Notes under the pieces: generated by a model
What the model was told of the DNA's origin: nothing
What the model saw: the letters and a program-made list of their open reading frames with translations, nothing else
The model's database searches: none
Assembly (NCBI RefSeq): GCF_051380735.1
Contig: NZ_JBNYXQ010000003.1
Location: 62,001-126,000 of the forward strand
DNA length: 64,000 nt
Direction of reading: 5' to 3'
Source of the DNA: Janthinobacterium sp051380735
Lineage (GTDB): Bacteria > Pseudomonadota > Gammaproteobacteria > Burkholderiales > Burkholderiaceae_D
In this document: positions 34,288 to 42,926 of the stretch, one piece after another
How the letters are laid out: each line of letters starts with the position of its first letter
Numbering within the stretch: the stretch's first letter is position 1
Program-made: the position numbers and the translations under genes

Positions 34288-34297
34288 ATTTGCAAAT
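34288..34297. promoter_or_regulatory. Possible operator before the MFS gene
   Basis: ATTTGCAAAT is a perfect 10-base palindrome, preceded by the overlapping half-site TTGCATTTGC. It lies in an AT-rich stretch about 95 bases before the MFS start codon. No regulator gene is adjacent. Confidence 0.3.
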
Positions 34298-34390
34298 TTG
34301 AAAATCCGGTACTATTCCGACAGGACGGCGGCAAGTTCTCGCGGAAGCACGACCGCCGGCCACGCCGAGCCACCTTTTGAGGATCACCTC

Positions 34391-35815
34391 ATGCCAAGCA
34401 CCTCGCTGGAATCGCCGCTCGCGGCCAACGCCCCCGGCTCCGTTCACGACGCCGGCACCATCGCCGCGCGGCTGGACCGCCTGCCCGCCACCCGAACCGT
34501 CTGGCAATTGGTTGCGCTGCTAGCGCTCGGCTACTTTTTTGAGTTGTACGATTTGCTCTATACGGGCTACGTCGCACCCGGCCTGGTCAAAAGTGGCATC
34601 CTCACCCCAACCACCGTCGGATTGTTCGGCATGACCGGCGTCGCCAGCTTCATCGCCGCGTTGTTCGCCGGACTGTTCATCGGCACCATGTGCTGCGGAT
34701 TTCTCGCCGACCGCTATGGCCGGCGTGCGATCTTCACCTGGTCGCTGATCTGGTACGCGGTCGCCAACCTGATCATGGCGACACAGACCACGGCCTTCGG
34801 CCTGAACTTCTGGCGCTTCATCGTTGGCCTCGGCCTCGGGGTTGAGATGGTAACCATGGGCACCTACCTGTCCGAGATCGTGCCCAAGCACATACGCGGA
34901 CGCGCGTTCGCGCTGTCCCAGGCGGTTGGCTTTTGCGCGGTACCGATCGTCGCCTTGCTTTCCTACCAACTGGTACCGCGCACCGTGTTCGGCCTCGACG
35001 GCTGGCGCATCGTCGTGGTGATCGGTTGCCACGGCGCGCTGCTGGTCTGGTGGATCCGCCGCCGTCTGCCAGAGAGTCCGCGCTGGCTGGCCATGAAAGG
35101 CCGCTACGCCGAGGCCGACCGGGTGCTGTGCGCGCTGGAGGCCGCCGTGCGCAAGGAGCATGGCCGCGAACTACCGCCGCCAGCCGCGCCCGAGCCGGTG
35201 GTCGACCGCGGCCGCTTTCGCGATCTGTGGGCTCCGCCCTACGGGAAGCGGATTGCGATGATGACCGTATTTAACATCTGCCAGACCGTTGGCTTTTATG
35301 GCTTCGCCAACTGGGTGCCGTCGTTGCTGGTCAAGCAGGGCATCACAGTGACGACCAGCCTGATGTATTCGAGCCTGATCGCCTTGGCCGCGCCGCTCGG
35401 TCCACTGATCGGCCTGTTCATCGCCGACCGCTTCGAGCGCAAGCATGTGATCGTCTGCATGGCCGCCGTCAACATCGTTTGCGGCCTGATATTCAGCCAG
35501 GCCTCCGGTAGCGTGCTGTTGATCGGCATGGGCGTTTGCCTGACCTTGGCCGGCAATATCATTTCCTACAGCTACCACGCCTACCAAAGCGAGTTGTTTC
35601 CCACCGGGATACGGGCCCGCGCCATTGGCTTCGTTTATTCGTGGAGCCGATTCTCGGCGATCTTCACCGCCTTTATTATCGCCAGCGTGCTGCAGGATTT
35701 CGGCGTGGGAGCGGTGTTTCTACTCATCAGTGGCGCGATGGGGATGGTGATGGTGTCGATTGGCTTATTCGGGCCGCGCACCCGCAACGTCGCGCTGGAA
35801 TCGATTTCGCGTTGA
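34391..35815 (+). CDS. MFS transporter (sugar/aromatic-acid porter type)
   Basis: A 474-residue 12-helix transporter. Helix 1 has the FELYDLLYTG motif, the loop 2-3 signature is GFLADRYGRRAIF, helix 4-5 carries GLGLGVEMVTMGTYLSEIVP with the R-G-R loop, and PESPRWL ends the first half; loop 8-9 has IADRFERK. These fit the metabolite:H+ or sugar-porter families of MFS; the solute is unknown. The start MPSTSLES follows GAGGA at 34379-34383; an upstream in-frame ATG at 34298 lies inside the palindromic AT-rich leader. It stands alone just right of the duplicated ssrA end. Confidence 0.85.
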   Translation: MPSTSLESPLAANAPGSVHDAGTIAARLDRLPATRTVWQLVALLALGYFFELYDLLYTGYVAPGLVKSGILTPTTVGLFGMTGVASFIAALFAGLFIGTMCCGFLADRYGRRAIFTWSLIWYAVANLIMATQTTAFGLNFWRFIVGLGLGVEMVTMGTYLSEIVPKHIRGRAFALSQAVGFCAVPIVALLSYQLVPRTVFGLDGWRIVVVIGCHGALLVWWIRRRLPESPRWLAMKGRYAEADRVLCALEAAVRKEHGRELPPPAAPEPVVDRGRFRDLWAPPYGKRIAMMTVFNICQTVGFYGFANWVPSLLVKQGITVTTSLMYSSLIALAAPLGPLIGLFIADRFERKHVIVCMAAVNIVCGLIFSQASGSVLLIGMGVCLTLAGNIISYSYHAYQSELFPTGIRARAIGFVYSWSRFSAIFTAFIIASVLQDFGVGAVFLLISGAMGMVMVSIGLFGPRTRNVALESISR

Positions 35816-36058
35816 GCCGAGCGCCTGCAGGTTGCGCTCGTGCCAGGACGCAGAGACGGGGGCAGATCGTGTACGAATGGCGGACGTGGTCCCGGTTACG
35901 CGGCTTATATTTACCCAACAACAAAATAGCCAACATCGATGTCGCAGCCAGAAAATCCACCCAATGCATATACCGCCCGCCCAGCGCTTACAATTTACCA
36001 ACTACTACAATTCCCAATACGTTATCCTGACCATTCCTCACAGAAAACATTTGCCTCC

Positions 36059-36829
36059 ATGCGCCGTCCGCTCGCCACCGTCCTGTTGCTCGCCCTGTCT
36101 GCGCCCGTCTTTGCCGACACCGCTCCTGCAGATACCCCATCCGAAGCAGCCCAGCAGGTGTCGGTCTCCGGCACCAGGGACCCTGACTGGAAGCCTTACC
36201 GCAAAATGCTCGCCGGCATGGATGCGTTCGAGCGCTACCATTCGCTGGCCCCCCGGGCTGAACTGAAATTCATCTTGCGCCCGCAACAGGCGAACCTGAC
36301 AGTGGCAGGGCTGAAGCTGCGCATCGTCGGTGACAATGTCGGCATCGACATTCCGATCGCAGCCGACTATACATTCTCGCTCCCACGCGACGAGTCAGCT
36401 GCCAACGACGACGCCGATGTGCAGCTCAGCAGCAAGAAGGGATTGTTTCGCTGGCGGCCCGATATACACACGCCAGGCTTGCCAACCGGCACGCGCCGGC
36501 TGGGTGACCTGCGCCTGGAATGTGAGGTGCGCTGGGCTGTAGACAAGTTTGACAGCTCATTTCTCCAGCTCGCTTACCTGATGCCTCTGGGCGGCGCCTG
36601 CCATACCTCCAGAAGCAGGATTTTCTACTCGACCACTGCGCCGATTGCTCGCGCCACGCTCGTATCGGATTCCCGTCGCGAAAGCTTGCCGTCCGAACGC
36701 CTGAGCTCGAAGGACCGCACGCGCTACGCGCCGCCACTGCATGACACGAGCTGGCCCGATGATACGTTGGTGGAGTTCGAGTTCGCATTGCCCTCTGACG
36801 GCACCGCCGATGCAACGGTGAGCAAGTGA
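36059..36829 (+). CDS. Hypothetical exported protein
   Basis: A 256-residue protein with a signal peptide (MRRPLATVLLLALSAPVFA, cleavage before DTAPAD). The mature part contains WKPYRKMLAGMDAFERYHSL, a beta-rich middle (LKFILRPQQANLTVAGLKLR, then VGIDIPIAADYTFSLPRD) and two cysteines (LECEVRW, GGACHTS). This looks like an all-beta periplasmic domain with a late ACHT... loop; I do not recognise a named family. The start is set at the signal peptide. It has no obvious operon partner. Confidence 0.6.
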   Translation: MRRPLATVLLLALSAPVFADTAPADTPSEAAQQVSVSGTRDPDWKPYRKMLAGMDAFERYHSLAPRAELKFILRPQQANLTVAGLKLRIVGDNVGIDIPIAADYTFSLPRDESAANDDADVQLSSKKGLFRWRPDIHTPGLPTGTRRLGDLRLECEVRWAVDKFDSSFLQLAYLMPLGGACHTSRSRIFYSTTAPIARATLVSDSRRESLPSERLSSKDRTRYAPPLHDTSWPDDTLVEFEFALPSDGTADATVSK

Positions 36830-37265
36830 ATCTGACAGCAGCAACAGCGCATGGCAAGCCGGAGACTTGCCGCCGCCACTGATCCGGCTCACGGCCATTC
36901 AATGCCGTCCTGTTGCACGGTGATGCATGAGGAGATGAAGGTGGGTGAAGAGATACTGCTGGTGCCACCCGGCGGCAAAGGACCTTCGCTGTTTGTACGG
37001 TATAAATTTCCGCGCTGAAAATCGCGGTCTTAATCAATGGTGCCCTTCCGGGCGTTAATCGGCTCCATCCACTTGGCCAGAACCCTATCCTCACCCATGG
37101 CCTCGATCTAGCGAACATTGTGCTGGGTAAGTCATGATGGATCGGCATACCCACTCTTGAGCAAGACCAATCTCCAAAACAACAACTGAACGACAATGGC
37201 ATACACGGTCGCCATTCGGCAGTGCAGCCGCTCCCAACCACCCTACAGACTGACCGAACCCCGAC
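36830..37265. other. Intergenic region, no convincing gene
   Basis: 436 bases. A 31-codon open stretch at 36923-37018 (MHEEMKVGEEILLVPPGGKG, ending VRYKFPR) could be the end of a decayed gene but matches nothing I know. The rest shows no coding pattern on either strand that I can support. A stop at 37251-37253 precedes the next small frame. Confidence 0.4.
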
Positions 37266-37439
37266 ATGCTGGAACTTCAACCCAGAGATAAACGCGGCTA
37301 CTTCATGCTGCCGCAGGCGCCAGAAGACTCGGGTTATTACGTCTACGGCCTGTTCAATGACAAAGATATCCCCCGCGTCCAGCATTGGTTAAATCATGAC
37401 GATCACTTCCACGTCGATATAAGGGCGACACCAAAATGA
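37266..37439 (+). CDS. 57-residue protein, possible C-terminal remnant of a murein peptidase
   Basis: The frame starts ATG at 37266 (in-frame stop 12 bases upstream) and ends overlapping the next start codon (ATGA). The C-terminal half reads VQHWLNHDDHFHVDIRA, which resembles the zinc-binding end of M74/LAS murein endopeptidases such as MepA (RPWxGHDxHFHV). The upstream zinc ligands expected in such an enzyme are absent, so this is either a fragment or a small protein that retains only this motif. It is coupled to a small exported protein. No clear ribosome-binding site was seen. Confidence 0.4.
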   Translation: MLELQPRDKRGYFMLPQAPEDSGYYVYGLFNDKDIPRVQHWLNHDDHFHVDIRATPK

Positions 37440-37816
37440 ACCCCCTGCTGCTGATTATCTCGCTCATCGTCCTGCTCCCCACGGCTGACGCCACCGAGAA
37501 ACGTGAGCACCCCATACAATCCGCCAGAACCAAACCACTGCAGGCCGAGTACACAATCTACTCCGGCGAACTCGGCAACGAGCAAGCGCCAAGCAAGAGC
37601 GACCGGAAGCTGGCAATCGAAATCAACGGACCGGCGGCGAAAGATATTTTTGACTCCATCTATCCAGACGCCAAAGTTAATTGCAGCGGTGAGCAAGGCG
37701 AACGCTTGCGCAGCAAAGGAAACCTATGGTGCTCGTTTCTTCCCGGCACGGGGTACCGCTGCTTCCTCGGTTATGACCTGAGAACAGGCAAGGATATTCC
37801 CGGTGCCAGCTGTTGA
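37436..37816 (+). CDS. Small exported protein, possibly immunity-like
   Basis: A 126-residue protein with a signal peptide (MNPLLLIISLIVLLPTADA). The mature domain has a repeated layout of strand-GPAAKDIFDSIY and three to four cysteines (VNCSGEQGERL, GNLWCSFL, GYRCFLGYDLRTGK, GASC). This G-P-A-A ... GNLxC ... GYxC pattern recalls a common family of small periplasmic proteins. Coupling by ATGA to the murein-peptidase-like remnant suggests it could protect against such an enzyme; this is inference from position only. Confidence 0.6.
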   Translation: MNPLLLIISLIVLLPTADATEKREHPIQSARTKPLQAEYTIYSGELGNEQAPSKSDRKLAIEINGPAAKDIFDSIYPDAKVNCSGEQGERLRSKGNLWCSFLPGTGYRCFLGYDLRTGKDIPGASC

Positions 37817-37938
37817 ACGGGAGCATGAATGAACCGCGGCAGTTTGTCCAAAATGCTGCCTCCCAAGTCCAGCGACCAGAAGGTGGCGTTCATGGTCACA
37901 GCCCGCAACGAGCGCAAAGTCGCTCCCTCCCACAGCAT

Positions 37939-39654
37939 CTACAACACATTCATCGCAAAAGTATTGCGCCCATTCGCCTTGGCCCTGTAGAGAGCCGCAT
38001 CAGCCTGCAGATTCAACAGCTCGGTGCTGAATGGCCCCGCTGCGTGATAGGCGATGCCGATACTGGTCGAGACAAGCCGGCTTTCGCCTTCTATCTGGAA
38101 CGGCGTGTTGATGCTGGCCAGTATTTTCGATGCGACCAGGGTGGCCTCGGCGTCGCTTTTCAGGCCTTCCAGGATAATGGTGAACTCGTCTCCAGCCAGG
38201 CGGCAGACCGTATCGGTGGCCCGTACGGACGACCTGACACGCTGGCCGAATTCCTGCAGGACCAGGTCGCCGCCGGCGTGTCCCAGCGTGTCGTTGACCT
38301 GCTTGAAGTGGTCGATATCGAGAAACATCAGGGCAATCGCGCTGTTCTGCCGGGCAGCACGTGCCACCGCCTGCACCAGGCGCTCTTCGTACGATCGGCG
38401 GTTCGGCAGCCCGGTCAGTGCATCGGAGCGCGCCAGCCGGCCCAGCTCTTCGACGGCAATATGCAATTGCGCCGTGCGATCCATTACCCGTGCTTCAAGA
38501 CTGGCGTTAAGCTCAAGCAGCCCACGTTCATTTCGCTGAAGCTTGCTCAACAGCCGGTTCAAGGTCAGGTGCAATATCCGGACCTCGGCAAAGGCATGCG
38601 CTATTTGCGGAATCAGATGGCGTTTGTCGGAATTGAGGTCGCCAGCGTACTGGGTAATCTCACGCAGCGGACGGCTGATGGTGCGCGCAAGAAACAGCGC
38701 GAGAAACAGCGCTACAACCGAGGCCAGCAGGCCGCCCAGCAAGATCTTGCGCTCCAGCGCGCGCACGGGGCGATACGCGCTTTCCAGTTCCTGGCGCACC
38801 AGCACGCTCCAGCCCAGGCCCTTGACGCCGCGATAACCCTTGCTGTGATGATAGCCAACCAGATAGCGCTTGCCATCCGGCCATGTTTCGATCAGCGAGC
38901 CCATTTTCCCTGCCCTGGCTTGTTTGAAACTGGGCTGGTCGAGGACCACGCCGGCGTACTGCTTCGGTCCGAGCAGGACCACCCCGGTTTCGCTGACGAT
39001 CAGCGTATCGACCGATTTGCGGTTTGCCAAAGGCCGCAGGATAGACTGTTCGATTTCTGCCGCCCATTGCCAGCTCAGGTGCGTACCAAGCACGCCCTGG
39101 ATCTCGCCCTTCACATTTCGGTAGGGAAAAGCGATATCAAAAAAGCGTTTCGGCTCTCCTGCGGGGCCAGGCAGCAGCTTGGCCAGCAATTTGGCTTCGT
39201 GCACATCGGAAAGGTGCTGGCCACGCGTGGCCGCACCGAACCATGGCCGCTGCGACACATCGGCTCCCTCCAGCAGGCCGCCGCTGGCAACCTGCACTTT
39301 GCCGGCTGTATCTGCCAGCCCTATCCAGGCATACAGCGGATAGGTACGCTGGATTGCATCAAGCACGCGGCGCTTGTCCGCCAGGGCGACGCTGCCTTCG
39401 ACTATCTCGTAGCGCTCTGCCAGCAAACTGACTTCGCGGTAACGCTCATACATTCCCTGGTCGAGCTTGTCGACAGTCTGGTACGCCAGTTCTGCCAGGC
39501 TGTTGCCGATATCTTCTTCGACCTGGGCGGTCGCACTGGAACCGATGAGTTTGGAGGTTGCAAACGTCAGCGACAGCATCAACGCTGCGGTTGCCAGGGC
39601 AAGCAGCAGTGCAAGTCGTATCCGGCTTATGTGAAAAAGCTTCTGCATGGACAT
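37939..39654 (-). CDS. Membrane diguanylate cyclase with periplasmic dCache-type sensor
   Basis: A 571-residue enzyme making cyclic di-GMP from GTP. An N-terminal helix (~residues 10-32) and a second near 300 (LLGGLLASVVALFLALFLAR) enclose a ~260-residue periplasmic sensor with Cache-like features (YAWIGLADTAGKVQVASGG, DVSQRPWFGAATRG). A HAMP-like and coiled linker leads to the GGDEF domain (SDALTGLPNRRSYEERL). The active-site motif is AGDEF (RLAGDEFTIIL) rather than GGDEF; an inhibitory RxxD site (RATD) lies exactly five residues before it, so product feedback is likely. Start is uncertain between two ATGs at 39654 and 39648; neither has a good ribosome-binding site. Confidence 0.88.
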   Translation of the reverse strand: MSMQKLFHISRIRLALLLALATAALMLSLTFATSKLIGSSATAQVEEDIGNSLAELAYQTVDKLDQGMYERYREVSLLAERYEIVEGSVALADKRRVLDAIQRTYPLYAWIGLADTAGKVQVASGGLLEGADVSQRPWFGAATRGQHLSDVHEAKLLAKLLPGPAGEPKRFFDIAFPYRNVKGEIQGVLGTHLSWQWAAEIEQSILRPLANRKSVDTLIVSETGVVLLGPKQYAGVVLDQPSFKQARAGKMGSLIETWPDGKRYLVGYHHSKGYRGVKGLGWSVLVRQELESAYRPVRALERKILLGGLLASVVALFLALFLARTISRPLREITQYAGDLNSDKRHLIPQIAHAFAEVRILHLTLNRLLSKLQRNERGLLELNASLEARVMDRTAQLHIAVEELGRLARSDALTGLPNRRSYEERLVQAVARAARQNSAIALMFLDIDHFKQVNDTLGHAGGDLVLQEFGQRVRSSVRATDTVCRLAGDEFTIILEGLKSDAEATLVASKILASINTPFQIEGESRLVSTSIGIAYHAAGPFSTELLNLQADAALYRAKANGRNTFAMNVL

Positions 39655-39745
39655 TGATGTAAAGTTGAAAGCAAGCAACATCGCTTGCTGTGCAGTGTAC
39701 GGGGAAACGCCACGCCAGGCGAGTATTCTTGCCCGGCCCACTTGC

Positions 39746-40204
39746 TTATCCTGGCGCGCAGTTCCCCGGTGCCTGCAGGTAAGCCATCGCCCGCCGATAC
39801 TTTTCCACCCTGTCCAGATCCTTCTGCGAGGGCTGTGCAATGCGCGACAAATCACTGTTTTCCGCCAGGTCCGCCAGCTTGACTGCCCGGCCGACCGGGT
39901 CAAGCGCCGCGCGCGCCACGAAAGCCTCGTAGGACTCGCCTTCTACCTTCGTTACGGCACGCAAACCACTGATCACCTGCGCAGAAAATCCTTCACGCGC
40001 AAGGTCTTCGAAACTCACGTTGCTGTCCTCGACTACGTCATGCAGCACGGCCACTATCTGCTGCGGCCCCGGCGCCACGCGCAGCATCACGCGCAAGGGG
40101 TGCAGGATATACGGCGCGCCGCCCTTGTCTACCTGGCCCGCATGCGCCCTGGCGGCGATTTCAATTGCCCGCTCCAGCGTTCCATGACTTGTTTCCAGAT
40201 TCAT
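39746..40204 (-). CDS. HD-domain (p)ppGpp hydrolase-like protein
   Basis: A 152-residue protein resembling the hydrolase half of SpoT or a small alarmone hydrolase. The metal-binding HD motifs are present in order: RAHAGQVDKGGAPYILHPLR, then VAVLHDVVEDSNVSFEDL, then AVKLADLAENSDLSR. No synthetase, TGS or ACT domain follows, so the protein can only degrade. The start MNLETSHG overlaps nothing and lies 2 bases after the stop of the EI24-like gene, so both are one unit. Cellular substrate (ppGpp or a related nucleotide) is inferred. Confidence 0.75.
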   Translation of the reverse strand: MNLETSHGTLERAIEIAARAHAGQVDKGGAPYILHPLRVMLRVAPGPQQIVAVLHDVVEDSNVSFEDLAREGFSAQVISGLRAVTKVEGESYEAFVARAALDPVGRAVKLADLAENSDLSRIAQPSQKDLDRVEKYRRAMAYLQAPGNCAPG

Positions 40205-40206
40205 CT

Positions 40207-41058
40207 TCACTCCTTCACCAGCAAAACCTTGCGCCAGCCACGGCGCTGCAAATGGCAAACGCTAGTGCACAGCAGGGCTGGCACCAATAAATTGAGTACC
40301 GGCACCAGCATCAGCAAGCACAGCATCAGCCCCAGGGCAACGATGGCCGGCCCTTGCATACGGCTGGAAGCCTGCCGCTGCTCCTGGTCCAGCACGCCGT
40401 CGGCCGCCGCGCCATAGACCAGCCGTACATTCCAGGCCAGCAGCCATGCGATCAGCACACACATGGCCCAGACCGGTATCAGCAGCGACAACAGCAGCAA
40501 CAGGCGTTTTCCCCATGACGGGCGGGAAACAAGCGAGGACAAATCCGGTGGCGGCTGCCACGATGGGTAGCGGCGCGCCACGACCTTGCGTGCGCGCCCG
40601 AGCAACAGCGCACGCAGTGGCAAACGCGCGGTGCTGATGGTGCCGACGATAAACACCAGCACATAAAAGAAGGCGGCCAGCGCCAGCAGGGCCAGCGCGA
40701 TCTGGCCGATCGACACAAGCGATTTGACAAAACTGCCCAGGCCACCGGTGAGATTGCCCATCTGCGAGATGGTGGCCGGTCCGCTGGCCAGCGTGCCCAC
40801 GCCATCGAGCACACCCACGCCCAGCAGGCCGGTAACGGACACCAGCGCCAGCATGCCGCTCAGTTCAAGGAAGAACTGGCCAAAATAGCTATACAGCCCC
40901 AGCCACAGCAGCAGCACCACCATGCACAGCAAGCTGGAGCGCCACCACATGCCCTCATGGCGCGTGTCGCGCAGCCCGAGGCCGATACAGGCCGATGCTT
41001 CACGCAAGGCCTGCGACCACGTGTACAGTGTTTTTTTCAAGTCAGGAATGCTCCGCAA
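40207..41058 (-). CDS. EI24/CysZ-like membrane protein
   Basis: A 283-residue integral membrane protein with about six hydrophobic segments, including LLCMVVLLLWLGLYSYFG, IALALLALAAFFYVLVFIVG and LLLSLLIPVWAMCVLIAWLLAW. The pattern of long helices and the C-terminal PVLNLLVPALLCTSVCHL motif (P-x-x-N-L-x-x-P) fits the EI24 (CysZ, YbhQ-like) family. The role of the non-sulfate members is unknown. It is immediately upstream of the HD-domain gene on the same strand. Confidence 0.75.
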   Translation of the reverse strand: MRSIPDLKKTLYTWSQALREASACIGLGLRDTRHEGMWWRSSLLCMVVLLLWLGLYSYFGQFFLELSGMLALVSVTGLLGVGVLDGVGTLASGPATISQMGNLTGGLGSFVKSLVSIGQIALALLALAAFFYVLVFIVGTISTARLPLRALLLGRARKVVARRYPSWQPPPDLSSLVSRPSWGKRLLLLLSLLIPVWAMCVLIAWLLAWNVRLVYGAAADGVLDQEQRQASSRMQGPAIVALGLMLCLLMLVPVLNLLVPALLCTSVCHLQRRGWRKVLLVKE

Positions 41059-41126
41059 TCAAGGGACGGATACGGCGATCCGGGGCTGTCTGTCGTGCGG
41101 AACATCCCCGGCAGCCATCAAACAGC

Positions 41127-41381
41127 TCAGGAAATATTTTGCCGCCGTGCCAGCGGCACGTATTCACCAGGCAGGCTGGCCGTCTCCAGCGCATCGGCAA
41201 ACGCCAGCAGGAACTTGGCAGGGCCATGCTCCGTCACCAGCAGGGAGGCACCCTTGTGCCGCAACAGCTTCAATACCTCTTGCTGGTGCGCCTGGTATTC
41301 GGGCGAATGGCCGTAAAAGGTCTGGTACATTTCCAGCGTTTCCATGGCCTTGGCGGCCAGGATGAATTCGGGTTTGTCCAT
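41127..41381 (-). CDS. Small protein of unknown function
   Basis: An 84-residue soluble protein (MDKPEFILAAKAMETLEMYQ ... HKGASLLVTEHGPAKFLLAF). It appears mostly alpha-helical with no recognised motif. AGGAGA six bases before the ATG is a strong ribosome-binding site, which supports that it is real. It follows the KaiC-like gene on the same strand by 99 bases and may belong to the same transcript. Confidence 0.55.
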   Translation of the reverse strand: MDKPEFILAAKAMETLEMYQTFYGHSPEYQAHQQEVLKLLRHKGASLLVTEHGPAKFLLAFADALETASLPGEYVPLARRQNIS

Positions 41382-41480
41382 GATATCTCCTGGTGGTGAT
41401 GTCGGAAGAACTACCCGATCATCATACGCCTGAACTCAGCCGCCCACCAACACCGCGACACCGCGATACGGCGCGTGCCG

Positions 41481-42926
41481 TCACGGCCGGTAAGGCTGGC
41501 CCGACAGGATGCCTTCATAGGCACTCAGGGTTTCGCCGATATGGATGCCTTCCTGATCGATGTCGTAGAAGCGAATATCCTTGCTGTGGCCGCTGCCACG
41601 TACCTTGACCACCGACAGCACGCGCTTGAACTGACCAGCGAGCTCGACATAACGCTGCATGACGATCGCGTCGGCCAGGAAGGCGTTGCCGTAGGAACTG
41701 AAGCGCAGCGTCGCGTACTGGTCTTCCAGCTCGGCCGTCATCAGCACCGCCACGCCCATGTCCGTCAGCGCCGCCACCAGCCGGTACAGCGATTCGCGGA
41801 AATCCTCGCGGAACATGGAAGCGAGGGCCATTTCAAAACCGGACAGCGAATCGATCACCACCCGCCTGGCCTTCATGCGCGTGATCATGCTGATCAGGTC
41901 GTGCAGGATTTCATCGAGCGACAGGTCCAGCGTGCGCGTGTTGACCACGCCGATCTGGCCCGACGTGACCAGACCATCCAGTTGAAGGCTGAGCAACTGG
42001 TTCGGGCTCTTTTCAAAAGCGGCGATCACGCCCGGCTCGCCGCAGCGCACGCCTTCGGTCAGGAACTGCGTGGCCAGCACCGTCTTGCCGGAACCGGACG
42101 GCCCTACCAGCAGCAGGGAATACCCTGCCGGCAAGCCGCCGCCCATCATGGCGTCAAGTTCGGGCACACCCAGCGACAGGCGCTTGCTGGTATCCAGGCT
42201 GGTGCCTTCGGTACCGCTCGCTTTCAGGATGGCGCGCGAAAAAATTTCCACGCCATCGTCATTGATGCGGAAGGTATGCACCCCCAGGCTTTGCGACTGG
42301 CCGCGCATCTTGACCACCTGTATCTTGCGCACCATGGCGTCGCGCTGTACCAGTTGCGACAGCCACAGGATGCCGTCAGCGACCGTAAATACGGCGCTGG
42401 ACTCGGCCTCGGGCGTCAGGTATTCGCCGATCAGGAAGGTGGTGGCCAGCCAGCTGGTCATCTGCGTGCCCAGTTGTTGCACGAAATGCTGCAGTCCGGC
42501 CGCGCCCATGTCCATGGTTTTTGCCGACTGTACCACCGAGCGGAAAGAGTCGACAAACACCAGGCTCGGTGCAAACGCTTCCACCTCCTCGGCAATGCGC
42601 GCCAGTACGCGCTCGAAATCGCCATCGATCAGTTCGGCCGACAGATTGACGAACCTGATCGAGTCGCTGAGTTTTTCGATATCAAAAAAAGGAAACTGCT
42701 GCTGATAGCGCAGCATCTTCAACGGTGGCTCGCCCAATACCGTAAAGAACAGCGCCTTGCGCTCTGGGCTGGCGAGCGAAAACATGATCTGGTGCGCCAA
42801 GGTGGTCTTGCCACTGCCCGGCGTGCCAGCGAGCAAGTTGAAGGAAAATTCCGGGAATCCGCCGCCCAGCAGTTCGTCCAGGCCAGGCACTCCGGAGGCC
42901 AGGCGTTGGATGGTGACTTTGTTCAT
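41481..42926 (-). CDS. KaiC-like double-domain ATPase
   Basis: A 481-residue RecA-fold protein with two KaiC-type domains. Walker A motifs are GTPGSGKTTLA (first half) and GPSGSGKTVLA (second half); Walker B-type strands are LVFVDSF and RVVIDSLSG. In KaiC the loops after Walker A hold a catalytic pair of Glu; here they read VLGEPP and AFEKSP, so each keeps one. The segment that carries the S431/T432 phosphosites in cyanobacterial KaiC shows no Ser/Thr pair (YGNAFLADAIVMQRYVE). It overlaps the preceding 138-residue gene by ATGA and is downstream of a hybrid kinase. Non-cyanobacterial KaiC homologues act in stress or signalling; this one's role is unknown. Confidence 0.88.
   Translation of the reverse strand: MNKVTIQRLASGVPGLDELLGGGFPEFSFNLLAGTPGSGKTTLAHQIMFSLASPERKALFFTVLGEPPLKMLRYQQQFPFFDIEKLSDSIRFVNLSAELIDGDFERVLARIAEEVEAFAPSLVFVDSFRSVVQSAKTMDMGAAGLQHFVQQLGTQMTSWLATTFLIGEYLTPEAESSAVFTVADGILWLSQLVQRDAMVRKIQVVKMRGQSQSLGVHTFRINDDGVEIFSRAILKASGTEGTSLDTSKRLSLGVPELDAMMGGGLPAGYSLLLVGPSGSGKTVLATQFLTEGVRCGEPGVIAAFEKSPNQLLSLQLDGLVTSGQIGVVNTRTLDLSLDEILHDLISMITRMKARRVVIDSLSGFEMALASMFREDFRESLYRLVAALTDMGVAVLMTAELEDQYATLRFSSYGNAFLADAIVMQRYVELAGQFKRVLSVVKVRGSGHSKDIRFYDIDQEGIHIGETLSAYEGILSGQPYRP

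Larger units (their letters stand above)
33652..34390. other. Right edge of the inserted segment, no intact gene
   Basis: 739 bases containing, in order, an IS3-type transposase remnant (33711-33845), unassigned sequence, the right copy of the ssrA end (33961-33981), the right structured repeat (33982-34194), and an AT-rich stretch with a palindrome before the MFS gene. Confidence 0.7.
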
